Positions 24,526 to 31,447 of a stretch of DNA of 64,000 nucleotides are shown in pieces. The DNA lies in NCBI GenBank assembly GCA_034435375.1, contig DAOTXR010000048.1, positions 310,001 through 374,000 on the forward strand. Reading direction: 5' to 3'. Within the stretch, counting starts at the first letter, position 1. Each line of letters begins with the position of its first letter. The notes below the pieces were generated by a model that ran no database searches, was not told where the DNA came from, and worked only from the letters and a program-made list of their open reading frames with translations. A program made the translations under genes and the position numbers. The stretch comes from DAOTXR01 sp034435375 (GTDB taxonomy: Bacteria; Chloroflexota; Anaerolineae; Aggregatilineales; UBA3940).

Positions 24526-25947
24526 ATGTTCAAAACGCTCAACGAGGCCCAGCGTTATGTCACCGAGCACGGGATCAGAATGATCGATCTCAAATTCTGT
24601 GACCTGTGGGGACGCTGGCATCACCTGACCCTGCCATCCAGCCAGTTTACCTCTGACTTGATGGAGAATGGCATTGGCTTCGATGGATCAGCCGTGGGGC
24701 TGAAGAGTGTCAAAGCAGGCGACATGGTGCTGGTGCCCGATCTCGCCACCGGAACAGATGACCCGTTCTGGCAGGTCCCCACGCTGAGTTTCATCTGCAC
24801 CACGCTGGAAGCTGACACACATGTAGCGTTTGCCAATGACCCTCGGAACGTTGCCCTGCGCGCTGAGTCTTACTTGCGTGAGACTGACATCGCTGACGAG
24901 AGTCGCTGGGGTCCGGAGTTTGAATTCTACGTATTCGACGAAGTGAGCTTCGATAACAGCGTCAACCGCGCCTGTTACCGTCTTGAATCCAAAGAGGCCG
25001 ACTGGAACTGCGCCGAGGGAGGACACGGGCACTATATCCCGTTGCACGGCGGTTATCACGCCATCCCACCCAAAGACCAGCTCTTCCAGCTCCGCTCTGA
25101 GATGGCCCTACTGTTAGAGTCGATGGGGGTACCGGTCAAATATCACCATCATGAGGTTGGTGGGCCGGGCCAGTGCGAGATCGAGACACCGATGGTGGGA
25201 TTGGTCCCAGCGGGCGACATGACGATGATCATCAAATATGTCACGAAAATGGTCGCCCACCGTCACGGCCAGACGGTGACGTTTATGCCCAAGCCTCTCT
25301 ACGGTGAGGCGGGCAGCGGTATGCACTTTCATCAGCACCTGTTCAAGAACGGCATCAATGTCTTTTACGACGCAGACGGCTATGGCTGTCTGAGCCAGAC
25401 TGCACTCTACTACATCGGAGGGCTGCTGGCCCACGGCGCGGCAGTGCTGGCCCTGACCAACCCCAGCACCAACTCTTACCGCCGTCTGGTGCCAGGCTTT
25501 GAAGCGCCGGTCAATGCCTTCTTCTCCCTGGGCAACCGCAGCGCCGCGATCCGCATCCCCAAGTATGCTTGCCAGCCTGATGCCGCTCGAATTGAGTTCC
25601 GTCCACCTGATGCCACCTGCAACGCATACCTGGCGCTGGCAGCGCAGTTGATGGCAGGATTGGACGGCATCGAGCAGCGGATCGACCCGGCTGAGGCTGG
25701 CTTCGGCCCGATTGACCAGAACATCTTTGCCTGGACAGATGAACAGCGGGCGAAGATTCGGCAACTCCCTGGCTCGCTAGATGAGGCCCTCGACGCCTTG
25801 GAGGGAGATCATGAGTTCCTGCTCAAAGGTGGGGTGTTCAGCCCGGAGATGATCCAGCAGTGGATTGATTACAAACGCAAGATCGAGGCTTACGAGGTCA
25901 GAAATCGACCGCATCCCTATGAAGTAGCCCTGTATTTCGATGTATAA
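24526..25947 (+). CDS. glnA: Glutamine synthetase type I, without adenylylation tyrosine
   Basis: A 473-aa GSI that makes glutamine from glutamate, ammonia and ATP. The N-terminal beta-grasp is followed by GIGFDGSAVGL, and the catalytic domain has the metal-site Glu in RWGPEFEFYVF and GGPGQCEIE, plus MPKPLYGEAGSGMHFHQ and the flap region NPSTNSYRRLVPGFEAP. In the loop where GSI-beta enzymes carry NLYDLPPEE with the adenylylated Tyr, this protein has DQNIFAWTDEQ, with Phe in place of Tyr. Covalent control by GlnE therefore looks impossible. GGAGG precedes the ATG. It stands alone, with no nitrogen-regulation gene beside it. Confidence 0.95.
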   Translation: MFKTLNEAQRYVTEHGIRMIDLKFCDLWGRWHHLTLPSSQFTSDLMENGIGFDGSAVGLKSVKAGDMVLVPDLATGTDDPFWQVPTLSFICTTLEADTHVAFANDPRNVALRAESYLRETDIADESRWGPEFEFYVFDEVSFDNSVNRACYRLESKEADWNCAEGGHGHYIPLHGGYHAIPPKDQLFQLRSEMALLLESMGVPVKYHHHEVGGPGQCEIETPMVGLVPAGDMTMIIKYVTKMVAHRHGQTVTFMPKPLYGEAGSGMHFHQHLFKNGINVFYDADGYGCLSQTALYYIGGLLAHGAAVLALTNPSTNSYRRLVPGFEAPVNAFFSLGNRSAAIRIPKYACQPDAARIEFRPPDATCNAYLALAAQLMAGLDGIEQRIDPAEAGFGPIDQNIFAWTDEQRAKIRQLPGSLDEALDALEGDHEFLLKGGVFSPEMIQQWIDYKRKIEAYEVRNRPHPYEVALYFDV

Positions 25948-26152
25948 AAGCTAGGTGGTGTGTTCGAATCGACATCATCCCCACATCGCTGCTAGCAGTA
26001 GCTCTTGGCCTACTGGCAGTGCTCCCCGTTGGCCCTTAGCCTTATTCGGATTGGCCCCCTGTTGTCCGGAGTTCATCCGCAACGCAAAATGCCGATGCAT
26101 GGGTGTAGAGCAATCGTCCAAATCACAGCCACAACCAGGAGGAAACGCTGGA

Positions 26153-26464
26153 ATGTATGGTTATCCGCCCCCTCAACCGCCAATGCACTACCGTCCTGAG
26201 AAAAGCTATCTTGGCGAGGCGCTGCTAACGCTGATCCTGTACTACCTTGGTTTCGGTGTCATTGGCCTGATTGCCAACATCATCTTTCTCAGCAACGCCA
26301 ACCGTGACGAGCGCATGGGCATGCTCATCCGCAACAAGGGGTGCCTTCAGATCCTGCTGTGGATACATATCATCGGAATGGTGATCGGCTGCATTGCCCT
26401 GATCGCTCTCTTGGCGACAGGCACACTGGCTGCGATCATGGGAGCGGCCTCAGGTGGTTACTAA
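26153..26464 (+). CDS. Small membrane protein with Pro/Tyr-rich N-terminus
   Basis: 103 aa. A short MYGYPPPQPPMHYRP head is followed by two strong hydrophobic segments (about residues 22-45 and 63-90), separated by a charged loop NANRDERMGMLIRNKG. AGGAGG lies 10 bases before the ATG at 26153, which decides the start although the frame is open further upstream. The layout resembles small Chloroflexota and actinobacterial membrane proteins of unknown role. No family is named. Confidence 0.72.
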   Translation: MYGYPPPQPPMHYRPEKSYLGEALLTLILYYLGFGVIGLIANIIFLSNANRDERMGMLIRNKGCLQILLWIHIIGMVIGCIALIALLATGTLAAIMGAASGGY

Positions 26465-26542
26465 CCAATAGTGCTAGTTTGACATAAACACCGGGTTCCC
26501 CAAAGCTGCAAGTTGCGAAGCCAACAGCAAAAGGAGACCCCC

Positions 26543-26671
26543 GTGAGTACGATGGATTTTATCACCGAACTGCTTTGCCGCATCGACGATGTGACGAGGA
26601 ATGTACCCAGGCATAGTCAGGCGAACCTGTATCCGAGCGAGATTGGAGAGTGTCTAAAAGCATGCACCTAG
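26543..26671 (+). pseudogene. Truncated IS transposase N-terminus (remnant)
   Basis: An AAAAGGAG site and GTG start open a 42-codon frame whose MDFITELLCRIDD opening resembles the N-terminus of DDE-type insertion-sequence transposases from memory. The frame then degenerates around PSEIGECLKACT and stops. No downstream transposase body or inverted repeats were found, so only a 5' scar appears to be left, beside the cysteine operon promoter. The remaining sequence up to 26845 shows nothing recognisable. Confidence 0.4.
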
Positions 26672-26845
26672 GAAGTCGCTGAGGTGAGCGGGGCAAGCAG
26701 GGAAATGCTGACGGTAGAGTTGGCGCTGGCTCCCTGCCTCCGTCTGCCCTGATTTCACTGGATGTTCTTGCGTGTGGCGCTTCGGACATGTCATGCCATG
26801 AGCATCTCACCTATCCAGACTTTTGGGCATTTGGGCACTCCCTCG

Positions 26846-26874
26846 TTGACTCGCTGCATACCTATTGCTATAAT
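26846..26874 (+). promoter_or_regulatory. Strong promoter of the cysteine biosynthesis operon
   Basis: TTGACT (26846-26851), a 17-base spacer and a perfect TATAAT (26869-26874) make the best sigma-70-type promoter in the window. The predicted start near 26881 leaves a leader of about 350 nt before cysM. Confidence 0.8.
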
Positions 26875-26905
26875 CTTAACCTAGAAGGTACACTTTATTT
26901 CGGCG

Positions 26906-27218
26906 GTGGGAAATGAGTCCCATGACTTTATGCCTTTGCACATGTCTTGGGCGGGGGCGCTGTCACCCTCGCTTAAGGCGATAGATCCACAAAACCCTAC
27001 TTCGCCGCCTGAGGGTGATGCCGTCTCCGCCATAGCAGACTGTATTCTGCAGCCTGGCGACTGGGCGCACCCTTATTTGTTGCCTGTTTGCCGCGCTGCA
27101 TGGTGAGCCTCTCTGGCTCGGTCCCACACTGAGACACCAACAACATTTGTGAGCAACATGCTGTTCCCTGCCTCAACAGGTCGATATTGGTTATGGGTCG
27201 GCAGGAGAGCGCGAGAGG
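26906..27218 (+). promoter_or_regulatory. Structured leader RNA of the cysteine operon
   Basis: Stems visible: GTGGGA/TCCCAT (26906-26911 with 26918-26923); a 10-bp helix 26950-26959 with 27022-27031 (two G-U), capped by TCACCCTC/GAGGGTGA (26963-26970 with 27011-27018) and GGCGA/TCGCC (26977-26981 with 27002-27006); GCAGA/TCTGC (27035-27050); GAGCC/GGCTC (27105-27119). The last hairpin contains CCTCTC (27108-27113), complementary to the cysM ribosome-site region GAGAGG (27213-27218). No U-tract terminator is seen, so control would be translational or Rho-dependent. It does not match T-box, SAM or cobalamin riboswitch signatures known to me. Confidence 0.5.
26913..26984 (+). CDS. Cysteine-rich leader peptide (23 codons) upstream of cysM
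   Basis: ATG at 26913 (or 26922) opens a 23-codon frame ending in TAG at 26982. It contains four Cys codons, three of them clustered as LCLCTC (26931-26945) and one at 26961. GGCGG lies six bases upstream as a weak ribosome site. Because the downstream operon makes cysteine, stalling at these codons when Cys-tRNA is short would be a natural attenuation signal. Polycysteine leader ORFs of this kind are known from mycobacterial cysteine operons. A random origin remains possible; there is no proteomic support here. Confidence 0.5.
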   Translation: MSPMTLCLCTCLGRGRCHPRLRR

Positions 27219-27229
27219 ATTGACGACAT

Positions 27230-28216
27230 ATGGCGGTGCAATTATCTGGTTTTCACGTAGACATAACCGAGGAGTCACAGCAGGTTGGTCTGCCGCTCAA
27301 CAGCCGTTCCGGCAACTCGATTGACGCTCTGGTAGGTCATACCCCCTTACTGACATTCCGCCGCCTGACTGCCCACTTATCTCCCCTCGTTCGGGTGGCT
27401 GCCAAAGCCGAGTGGTATAACCCTGGTGGTTCGGTAAAGGACCGTCCAGCGCTCAACATCATCCGTCAGGCCGTGCGGCGTGGCGACCTCCGCCCCCATA
27501 TGACGCTGCTCGATAGCACATCCGGCAATATGGGCATTGCCTACGCTATGCTGGGCCGTGCGCTGGGCTACACTGTCAAACTGGTGATCCCCGCCAACGC
27601 CAGCCCGGAGCGTATCGCCATTCTACGTGCCTATGGCGTCGATCTGACCCTGAGCGATCCTGCCGAGGGCACTGACGGGGCCATTCGCCTTGTGCGCCAG
27701 ATTCATGCCGAGTCGCCTGACCGATATTTCTTCGCCGATCAGTACAACAATCCGGATAACTGGCAGGCGCATTTTCTTACCACTGGCGTCGAAATCTGGG
27801 AGCAGACACGTGGCCGTGTGACGCACTTGGTCGCTGGGCTGGGCACGAGCGGTACTCTGATGGGGGCGGGCCGCCGTCTGCGGACCTACAATCCTGCTGT
27901 CCGCCTGCTGGCCGTGCAGCCCGACTCACCCTTCCACGGCTTGGAGGGGTTGAAACATATGGCGACGGCCATTGTCCCTGGCATTTACGATCAGACCTTG
28001 CCCGACGAGATCGTTGCGGTGCGCACCGAGGAAGCCCATGCGATGTGCCGCCGTTTGGCTCGCGAGGAGGGGATACTGGTTGGCGTGTCGGCAGGGGCGG
28101 CCATGGTCGCGGCGTTGCGCGTCGCTGAGATGCTCCAGGAAGGATTGATCGTGGCCATCTTTCCGGACGGCGCAGCTAAATACCTGAGTGAGTCGTTCTG
28201 GGCCGAGGAGGACTGA
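27230..28216 (+). CDS. cysM: Cysteine synthase of the CysM/CysO-dependent type
   Basis: A 328-aa fold-type II PLP enzyme. The PLP lysine is in NPGGSVKDRPA (about residue 70); the substrate loop TSGNMGIA and the phosphate-binding GLGTSGTLMGAGRRL follow. In the mycobacterial system CysM takes O-phosphoserine and thiocarboxylated CysO instead of free sulfide. That function is inferred here from the following mec and cysO genes. The start is the ATG at 27230 with AGAGG upstream. It is the first structural gene of a six-gene operon. Confidence 0.88.
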   Translation: MAVQLSGFHVDITEESQQVGLPLNSRSGNSIDALVGHTPLLTFRRLTAHLSPLVRVAAKAEWYNPGGSVKDRPALNIIRQAVRRGDLRPHMTLLDSTSGNMGIAYAMLGRALGYTVKLVIPANASPERIAILRAYGVDLTLSDPAEGTDGAIRLVRQIHAESPDRYFFADQYNNPDNWQAHFLTTGVEIWEQTRGRVTHLVAGLGTSGTLMGAGRRLRTYNPAVRLLAVQPDSPFHGLEGLKHMATAIVPGIYDQTLPDEIVAVRTEEAHAMCRRLAREEGILVGVSAGAAMVAALRVAEMLQEGLIVAIFPDGAAKYLSESFWAEED

Positions 28217-28223
28217 TCGCCAC

Positions 28224-28649
28224 ATGAGAATCCTGGTTTCTGCCGATCACTTGCATCGGATCGAGTCTCATGCTGAGGCTGCCTATCCTCATGAAGGAGT
28301 AGGGTTCATCCTGGGTCGATCCGGCATCTCTCAGATTGCCGTGATGGACGTGTTGCCGCTCCAGAACCGGCGTGAGGCTGAGGTCCAGCACAATCGGTAT
28401 GAGCTTAGCCCCCACGACTTCGCTCAGGGGGAACTTGAGGCAGTTCACCGTGGCTTGGATCTGGTGGGTGTGTTCCATTCTCACCCTGATCACCCGGCGC
28501 AGCCTAGTGAGTTCGACCGTGAGCATGCGCTGCCTCATTTTAGCTACCTGATCATCTCGGTTCAAGGTGGCATAGCTCAGGGGACGAGGGCATGGCGACT
28601 GCGCGAGGATCGCACTGCATTTGACGAAGATAGGCTGGAAGTCATTTGA
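28224..28649 (+). CDS. mec: JAMM/MPN+ metalloprotease, Mec-like (CysO-cysteine hydrolase)
   Basis: A 141-aa JAB1/MPN domain protein. The full JAMM zinc motif is present: Glu in YPHEGVGFILG and HSHPDHPAQPSEFD (H-x-H-x7-S-x2-D). In mycobacteria the equivalent protein releases cysteine from the CysO-cysteine adduct, regenerating CysO. The ATG at 28224 is seven bases after the cysM stop, with GGAGG inside the end of cysM. Its position between cysM and cysO strongly supports this role. Confidence 0.87.
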   Translation: MRILVSADHLHRIESHAEAAYPHEGVGFILGRSGISQIAVMDVLPLQNRREAEVQHNRYELSPHDFAQGELEAVHRGLDLVGVFHSHPDHPAQPSEFDREHALPHFSYLIISVQGGIAQGTRAWRLREDRTAFDEDRLEVI

Positions 28650-28746
28650 GATATGATGAGACTTACACAGTTGACTGCTGTGAGGCCCGCTCCGGCGCTT
28701 CAACTGCGTAGCTCCCGATATGGGATATAGAGGAGAGATGTAATCA

Positions 28747-29016
28747 GTGGCTAGCATTCGTATCCCAACTCCGCTGCGGCCTTATACGGACAACCGCGAG
28801 ACCGTCCAGGTCAGCGGTAGGACGGTCGGTGAGGCGCTTGGCGACCTTGTCCGACAATACCCCGGCTTGGAGCCTCACCTTTTTGCAGAGGGCAGATTGC
28901 GCAGTTTTATCAATGTTTTTGTGGAAGACGAAGACATCCGCCATCTGAACGGCACCGAGACCGAGATAGCACAAGACGTTAAGATGATGATCATCCCGTC
29001 GATTGCCGGTGGCTAA
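28747..29016 (+). CDS. cysO: Ubiquitin-like sulfur carrier protein CysO
   Basis: An 89-aa beta-grasp protein of the MoaD/ThiS family, ending in the free diglycine PSIAGG needed for adenylation and thiocarboxylate formation. Typical family sequence includes VGEALGDLVRQYPGL and RSFINVFVEDEDIRHL. It starts with GTG at 28747, preceded by GAGGAGA. It would accept sulfur at its C-terminus from the MoeZ-like protein at the end of the operon and deliver it to CysM. It could alternatively serve molybdopterin synthesis, but the operon favours cysteine. Confidence 0.9.
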   Translation: MASIRIPTPLRPYTDNRETVQVSGRTVGEALGDLVRQYPGLEPHLFAEGRLRSFINVFVEDEDIRHLNGTETEIAQDVKMMIIPSIAGG

Positions 29017-29053
29017 GCGCCAGCGGCATCGAGCATTCCAGGAGGAAGCCGGT

Positions 29054-29515
29054 ATGGCAGACAGCACTCTGCGCAGGGTCGATCTTTCGGCGCTTCGCAC
29101 CAACCAGGCGTTTATCATCGGGCTGCTGTTGGTAGCCTTTATCCTCGACCTGTGGTTGCTTGTGGCCTTCGTGTCTGCTGTGATGCTCGTTGGCACCCTC
29201 TGGCCTGAAGCAGGGCTGTTCAAACGCATCTACCAGCACATTTTGGGGCCAAGTGGGCTTGTCAGGGCCGATGTCATCCGCGACAATCCGGAGCCGCATC
29301 GTTTCGCGCAGGGGCTGGGGGGTGTCTTTACCCTGGCGTCGGCCCTGGCTCTGGTTGCTGGCCTCTCGGTGCTGGGTTGGGCGTTGACCTGGGTGGTTAT
29401 CGGACTGGCTGCGCTGAACCTGTTTCTTGGCTTCTGCGCTGGATGCTTTGTCTACTACCAGTTGGGCCGTTTGGGCATCCCAGGTTTTCAAGTTTTACCG
29501 ATCAAAGAGGAGTAA
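29054..29515 (+). CDS. DUF4395-family membrane protein
   Basis: A 153-aa integral membrane protein with about four transmembrane segments in two hairpins. Family signatures visible are NPEPHRFAQGLGG and the Cys pair in GFCAGCFVYYQLGRLG. AGGAGG ends nine bases before the ATG at 29054. The family often neighbours thioredoxins and rhodaneses. The paired membrane cysteines may take part in thiol or sulfane-sulfur exchange across the membrane; this is inference. Here it sits between the sulfur carrier and a membrane-anchored thioredoxin. Confidence 0.83.
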   Translation: MADSTLRRVDLSALRTNQAFIIGLLLVAFILDLWLLVAFVSAVMLVGTLWPEAGLFKRIYQHILGPSGLVRADVIRDNPEPHRFAQGLGGVFTLASALALVAGLSVLGWALTWVVIGLAALNLFLGFCAGCFVYYQLGRLGIPGFQVLPIKEE

Positions 29516-29521
29516 AGTGGA

Positions 29522-29935
29522 ATGGTGCTTGAGCGTGCGGCGATTGCGTTGGCATTGATCGGTTTGGGCTTGGGAGCATATATGTTGGGCGCGCGTTGGC
29601 AGACATCCGCACCCCGTCGGCGCGGAATGGGTCTGGAGGTGCTGAATGCACTACGCCCTGGCGTTCCAGCGGTGATCTACTTCTGGTCGGAGACATGCGC
29701 TCCTTGCCAGACGGTCCAGAAGCCTGCCCTGGAGAAGCTTCAGGCCGAGCTAGGCCCAGAAGAAGTGCAGGTGATCGCCATCAACGCGCTTGAGCAGACC
29801 GACCTGGCCAATGCGTGGGGTGTGCTCAGCCTGCCCACGACTTTTATCGTGGATCGCAAGGGGCAGCCTCGGCGTGTAAATCAGGGTGTCACACGCGCTG
29901 AACAGCTCAAGCAGCAGATTCAGGCAATCACCTAG
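29522..29935 (+). CDS. Membrane-anchored thioredoxin-like protein
   Basis: A 137-aa thioredoxin fold with an N-terminal hydrophobic segment (about residues 6-22) that should anchor it to the membrane. The active site is TCAPCQTVQKPALEKL, an uncommon CAPC variant of CGPC. The cis-Pro is in LSLPTTFIVD. GAGGAG lies before the ATG, seven bases after the DUF4395 gene. It probably supplies or relays electrons for sulfur release in this operon, perhaps with the cysteine pair of DUF4395. Confidence 0.88.
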   Translation: MVLERAAIALALIGLGLGAYMLGARWQTSAPRRRGMGLEVLNALRPGVPAVIYFWSETCAPCQTVQKPALEKLQAELGPEEVQVIAINALEQTDLANAWGVLSLPTTFIVDRKGQPRRVNQGVTRAEQLKQQIQAIT

Positions 29936-30045
29936 AGGTCGCCTAAGGCAACCTCCCAAATCGGCGATATGCCGGGGCAACCCTCAGCGTCAGCCATCCG
30001 AGACGCCGCAACCAACTCTGGTATTGGTGAAGGGAACTATGCGCT

Positions 30046-31239
30046 ATGTCGCTTCAGTTGCAGATGGCCTCAGAGGCCGTCGAGCTTAATCACGAGGAAG
30101 TCAGACGTTACAGCCGCCACCTGATCATGCCCGAAGTCGGTATGCGAGGGCAGCGCAGGCTCAAGGCTTCGAGCGTGTTGCTGATTGGTACTGGCGGCCT
30201 GGGGTCGCCACTGGGAATGTATCTGGCAGCCGCCGGAGTGGGCCGCATTGGCCTGGTCGATTACGATGTAGTCGATGCCTCGAATCTCCAGCGCCAGATC
30301 ATCCACGGCATCAGCCACCTTGGGCGTCCCAAACTGGAGAGCGCCAGAGCACGCCTGCTCGACATCAATCCCCACATCCAGATTGACACCTACAACACAC
30401 CGCTCACCTCTGAAAATGCGCTCGACATCCTGGCGCCCTACGACGTGATCGCCGACGGCACTGACAACTTTCCGACACGCTACTTGGTCAACGACGCATG
30501 TGTATTGCTCGGTAAGCCAAACGTCTATGGCAGCATCTTCCGCTTTGAGGGACAGGCCAGCGTCTTTTATGCCAAGAAAGGCCCTTGTTATCGCTGCTTG
30601 TTTCCAGAACCGCCTCCCCCTGGCCTGGTTCCTAGCTGTGCAGAGGGAGGAGTGCTTGGTGTACTGCCCGGCACCATCGGCGCGATCCAGGCGACTGAGG
30701 TGGTGAAGCTGTTACTTGGCATCGGCGAGACGCTGATCGGACGCCTGTTGCTTTACGATGCCCTGCATATGACCTTTGACTTTGTAAAGCTGCGCAAAAA
30801 CCCTCGATGCCCTGTCTGTGGTGAAAATCCGACCGTGACTGCTTTGATCGACTACGAACAGTTCTGTGGGATGCCCGGCCATGACCGCAGCGCCTTCCAC
30901 AGTGACTATGAGGCTGTCGTCCCCACCATATCCGTGCAGGAAGTCAAGGCCCGTCTCGATGCTGGTGAGGACTTCATCCTGCTCGACGTGCGCGAGCCGC
31001 ACGAGTGGGACATCTCTGACATTGCTGCTGCGACACATCACATTCCCAAGGGGCAGATTCTTGAGCACCTGGGTGAGCTTGACATGACACGCGACATCGT
31101 CGTCTACTGCAAGTCCGGTGGGCGCAGCGCCGATGTGACGATGACGCTCCGCCAGCATGGGTACACCCGCACCAGGAACATGGTGGGTGGAATCAACGCT
31201 TGGGCAGAGCAGATCGATCCCAGCCTGCCCACCTACTGA
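30046..31239 (+). CDS. moeZ: MoeZ-like adenylyltransferase/sulfurtransferase (ThiF-rhodanese fusion)
   Basis: A 397-aa two-domain E1-like enzyme. The ThiF/MoeB domain (about 15-260) has the nucleotide loop GTGGLGSPLGMYLAAAG, two CxxC zinc pairs (CYRC and CPVC) and a Cys in PSCAEGGVLG. The rhodanese domain (about 290-397) has the persulfide Cys in YCKSGGRS. It should adenylate the CysO C-terminus and convert it to the thiocarboxylate, as MoeZ does in mycobacteria. GAAGGGA precedes the ATG at 30046. It closes the operon. Confidence 0.93.
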   Translation: MSLQLQMASEAVELNHEEVRRYSRHLIMPEVGMRGQRRLKASSVLLIGTGGLGSPLGMYLAAAGVGRIGLVDYDVVDASNLQRQIIHGISHLGRPKLESARARLLDINPHIQIDTYNTPLTSENALDILAPYDVIADGTDNFPTRYLVNDACVLLGKPNVYGSIFRFEGQASVFYAKKGPCYRCLFPEPPPPGLVPSCAEGGVLGVLPGTIGAIQATEVVKLLLGIGETLIGRLLLYDALHMTFDFVKLRKNPRCPVCGENPTVTALIDYEQFCGMPGHDRSAFHSDYEAVVPTISVQEVKARLDAGEDFILLDVREPHEWDISDIAAATHHIPKGQILEHLGELDMTRDIVVYCKSGGRSADVTMTLRQHGYTRTRNMVGGINAWAEQIDPSLPTY

Positions 31240-31306
31240 CAGGCATCTCGCAGACTCGCGCGGCAATCATCAGCGCTGCAACATCGGTTGGACAAGGGGA
31301 CAGTGA

Positions 31307-31338
31307 CGATGGCCTCTCCTGGGGGAAAGAGGCCATCG
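31307..31338 (+). terminator. Long perfect hairpin after moeZ
   Basis: CGATGGCCTCT (31307-31317) pairs with AGAGGCCATCG (31328-31338) across a 10-nt loop. There is no U-tract, so termination efficiency is doubtful. It marks the end of the cysteine operon. Confidence 0.5.
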
Positions 31339-31447
31339 TGAGTCTTGGCGTACGGCGGATAGCTCGGTTTTTGTCTCCAGGTAGGGACCGCATTAGAATC
31401 TCTTTGCTCCCAAGGGAGTCTCTGTCTGAGATGCCAGGGTGGATCAG

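Noticed and set aside
25950..25990. Possible tRNA T-loop (GTTCGAATC) after glnA
   Set aside because: No matching T-stem, anticodon arm or acceptor stem can be formed, and the 5' part would lie within the glnA coding sequence.
26906..27106. 66-codon GTG-initiated frame in the cysM leader
   Set aside because: No credible ribosome site, low-complexity content, and it overlaps the stable helices and the Cys-rich leader in another frame.
26881..27229. T-box, SAM, TPP or cobalamin riboswitch in the cysM leader
   Set aside because: Their conserved core motifs (for example the T-box GGGTGGNACCGCG or the cobalamin GCCACTG) were not found; the attenuation reading with a Cys-rich ORF fits better.
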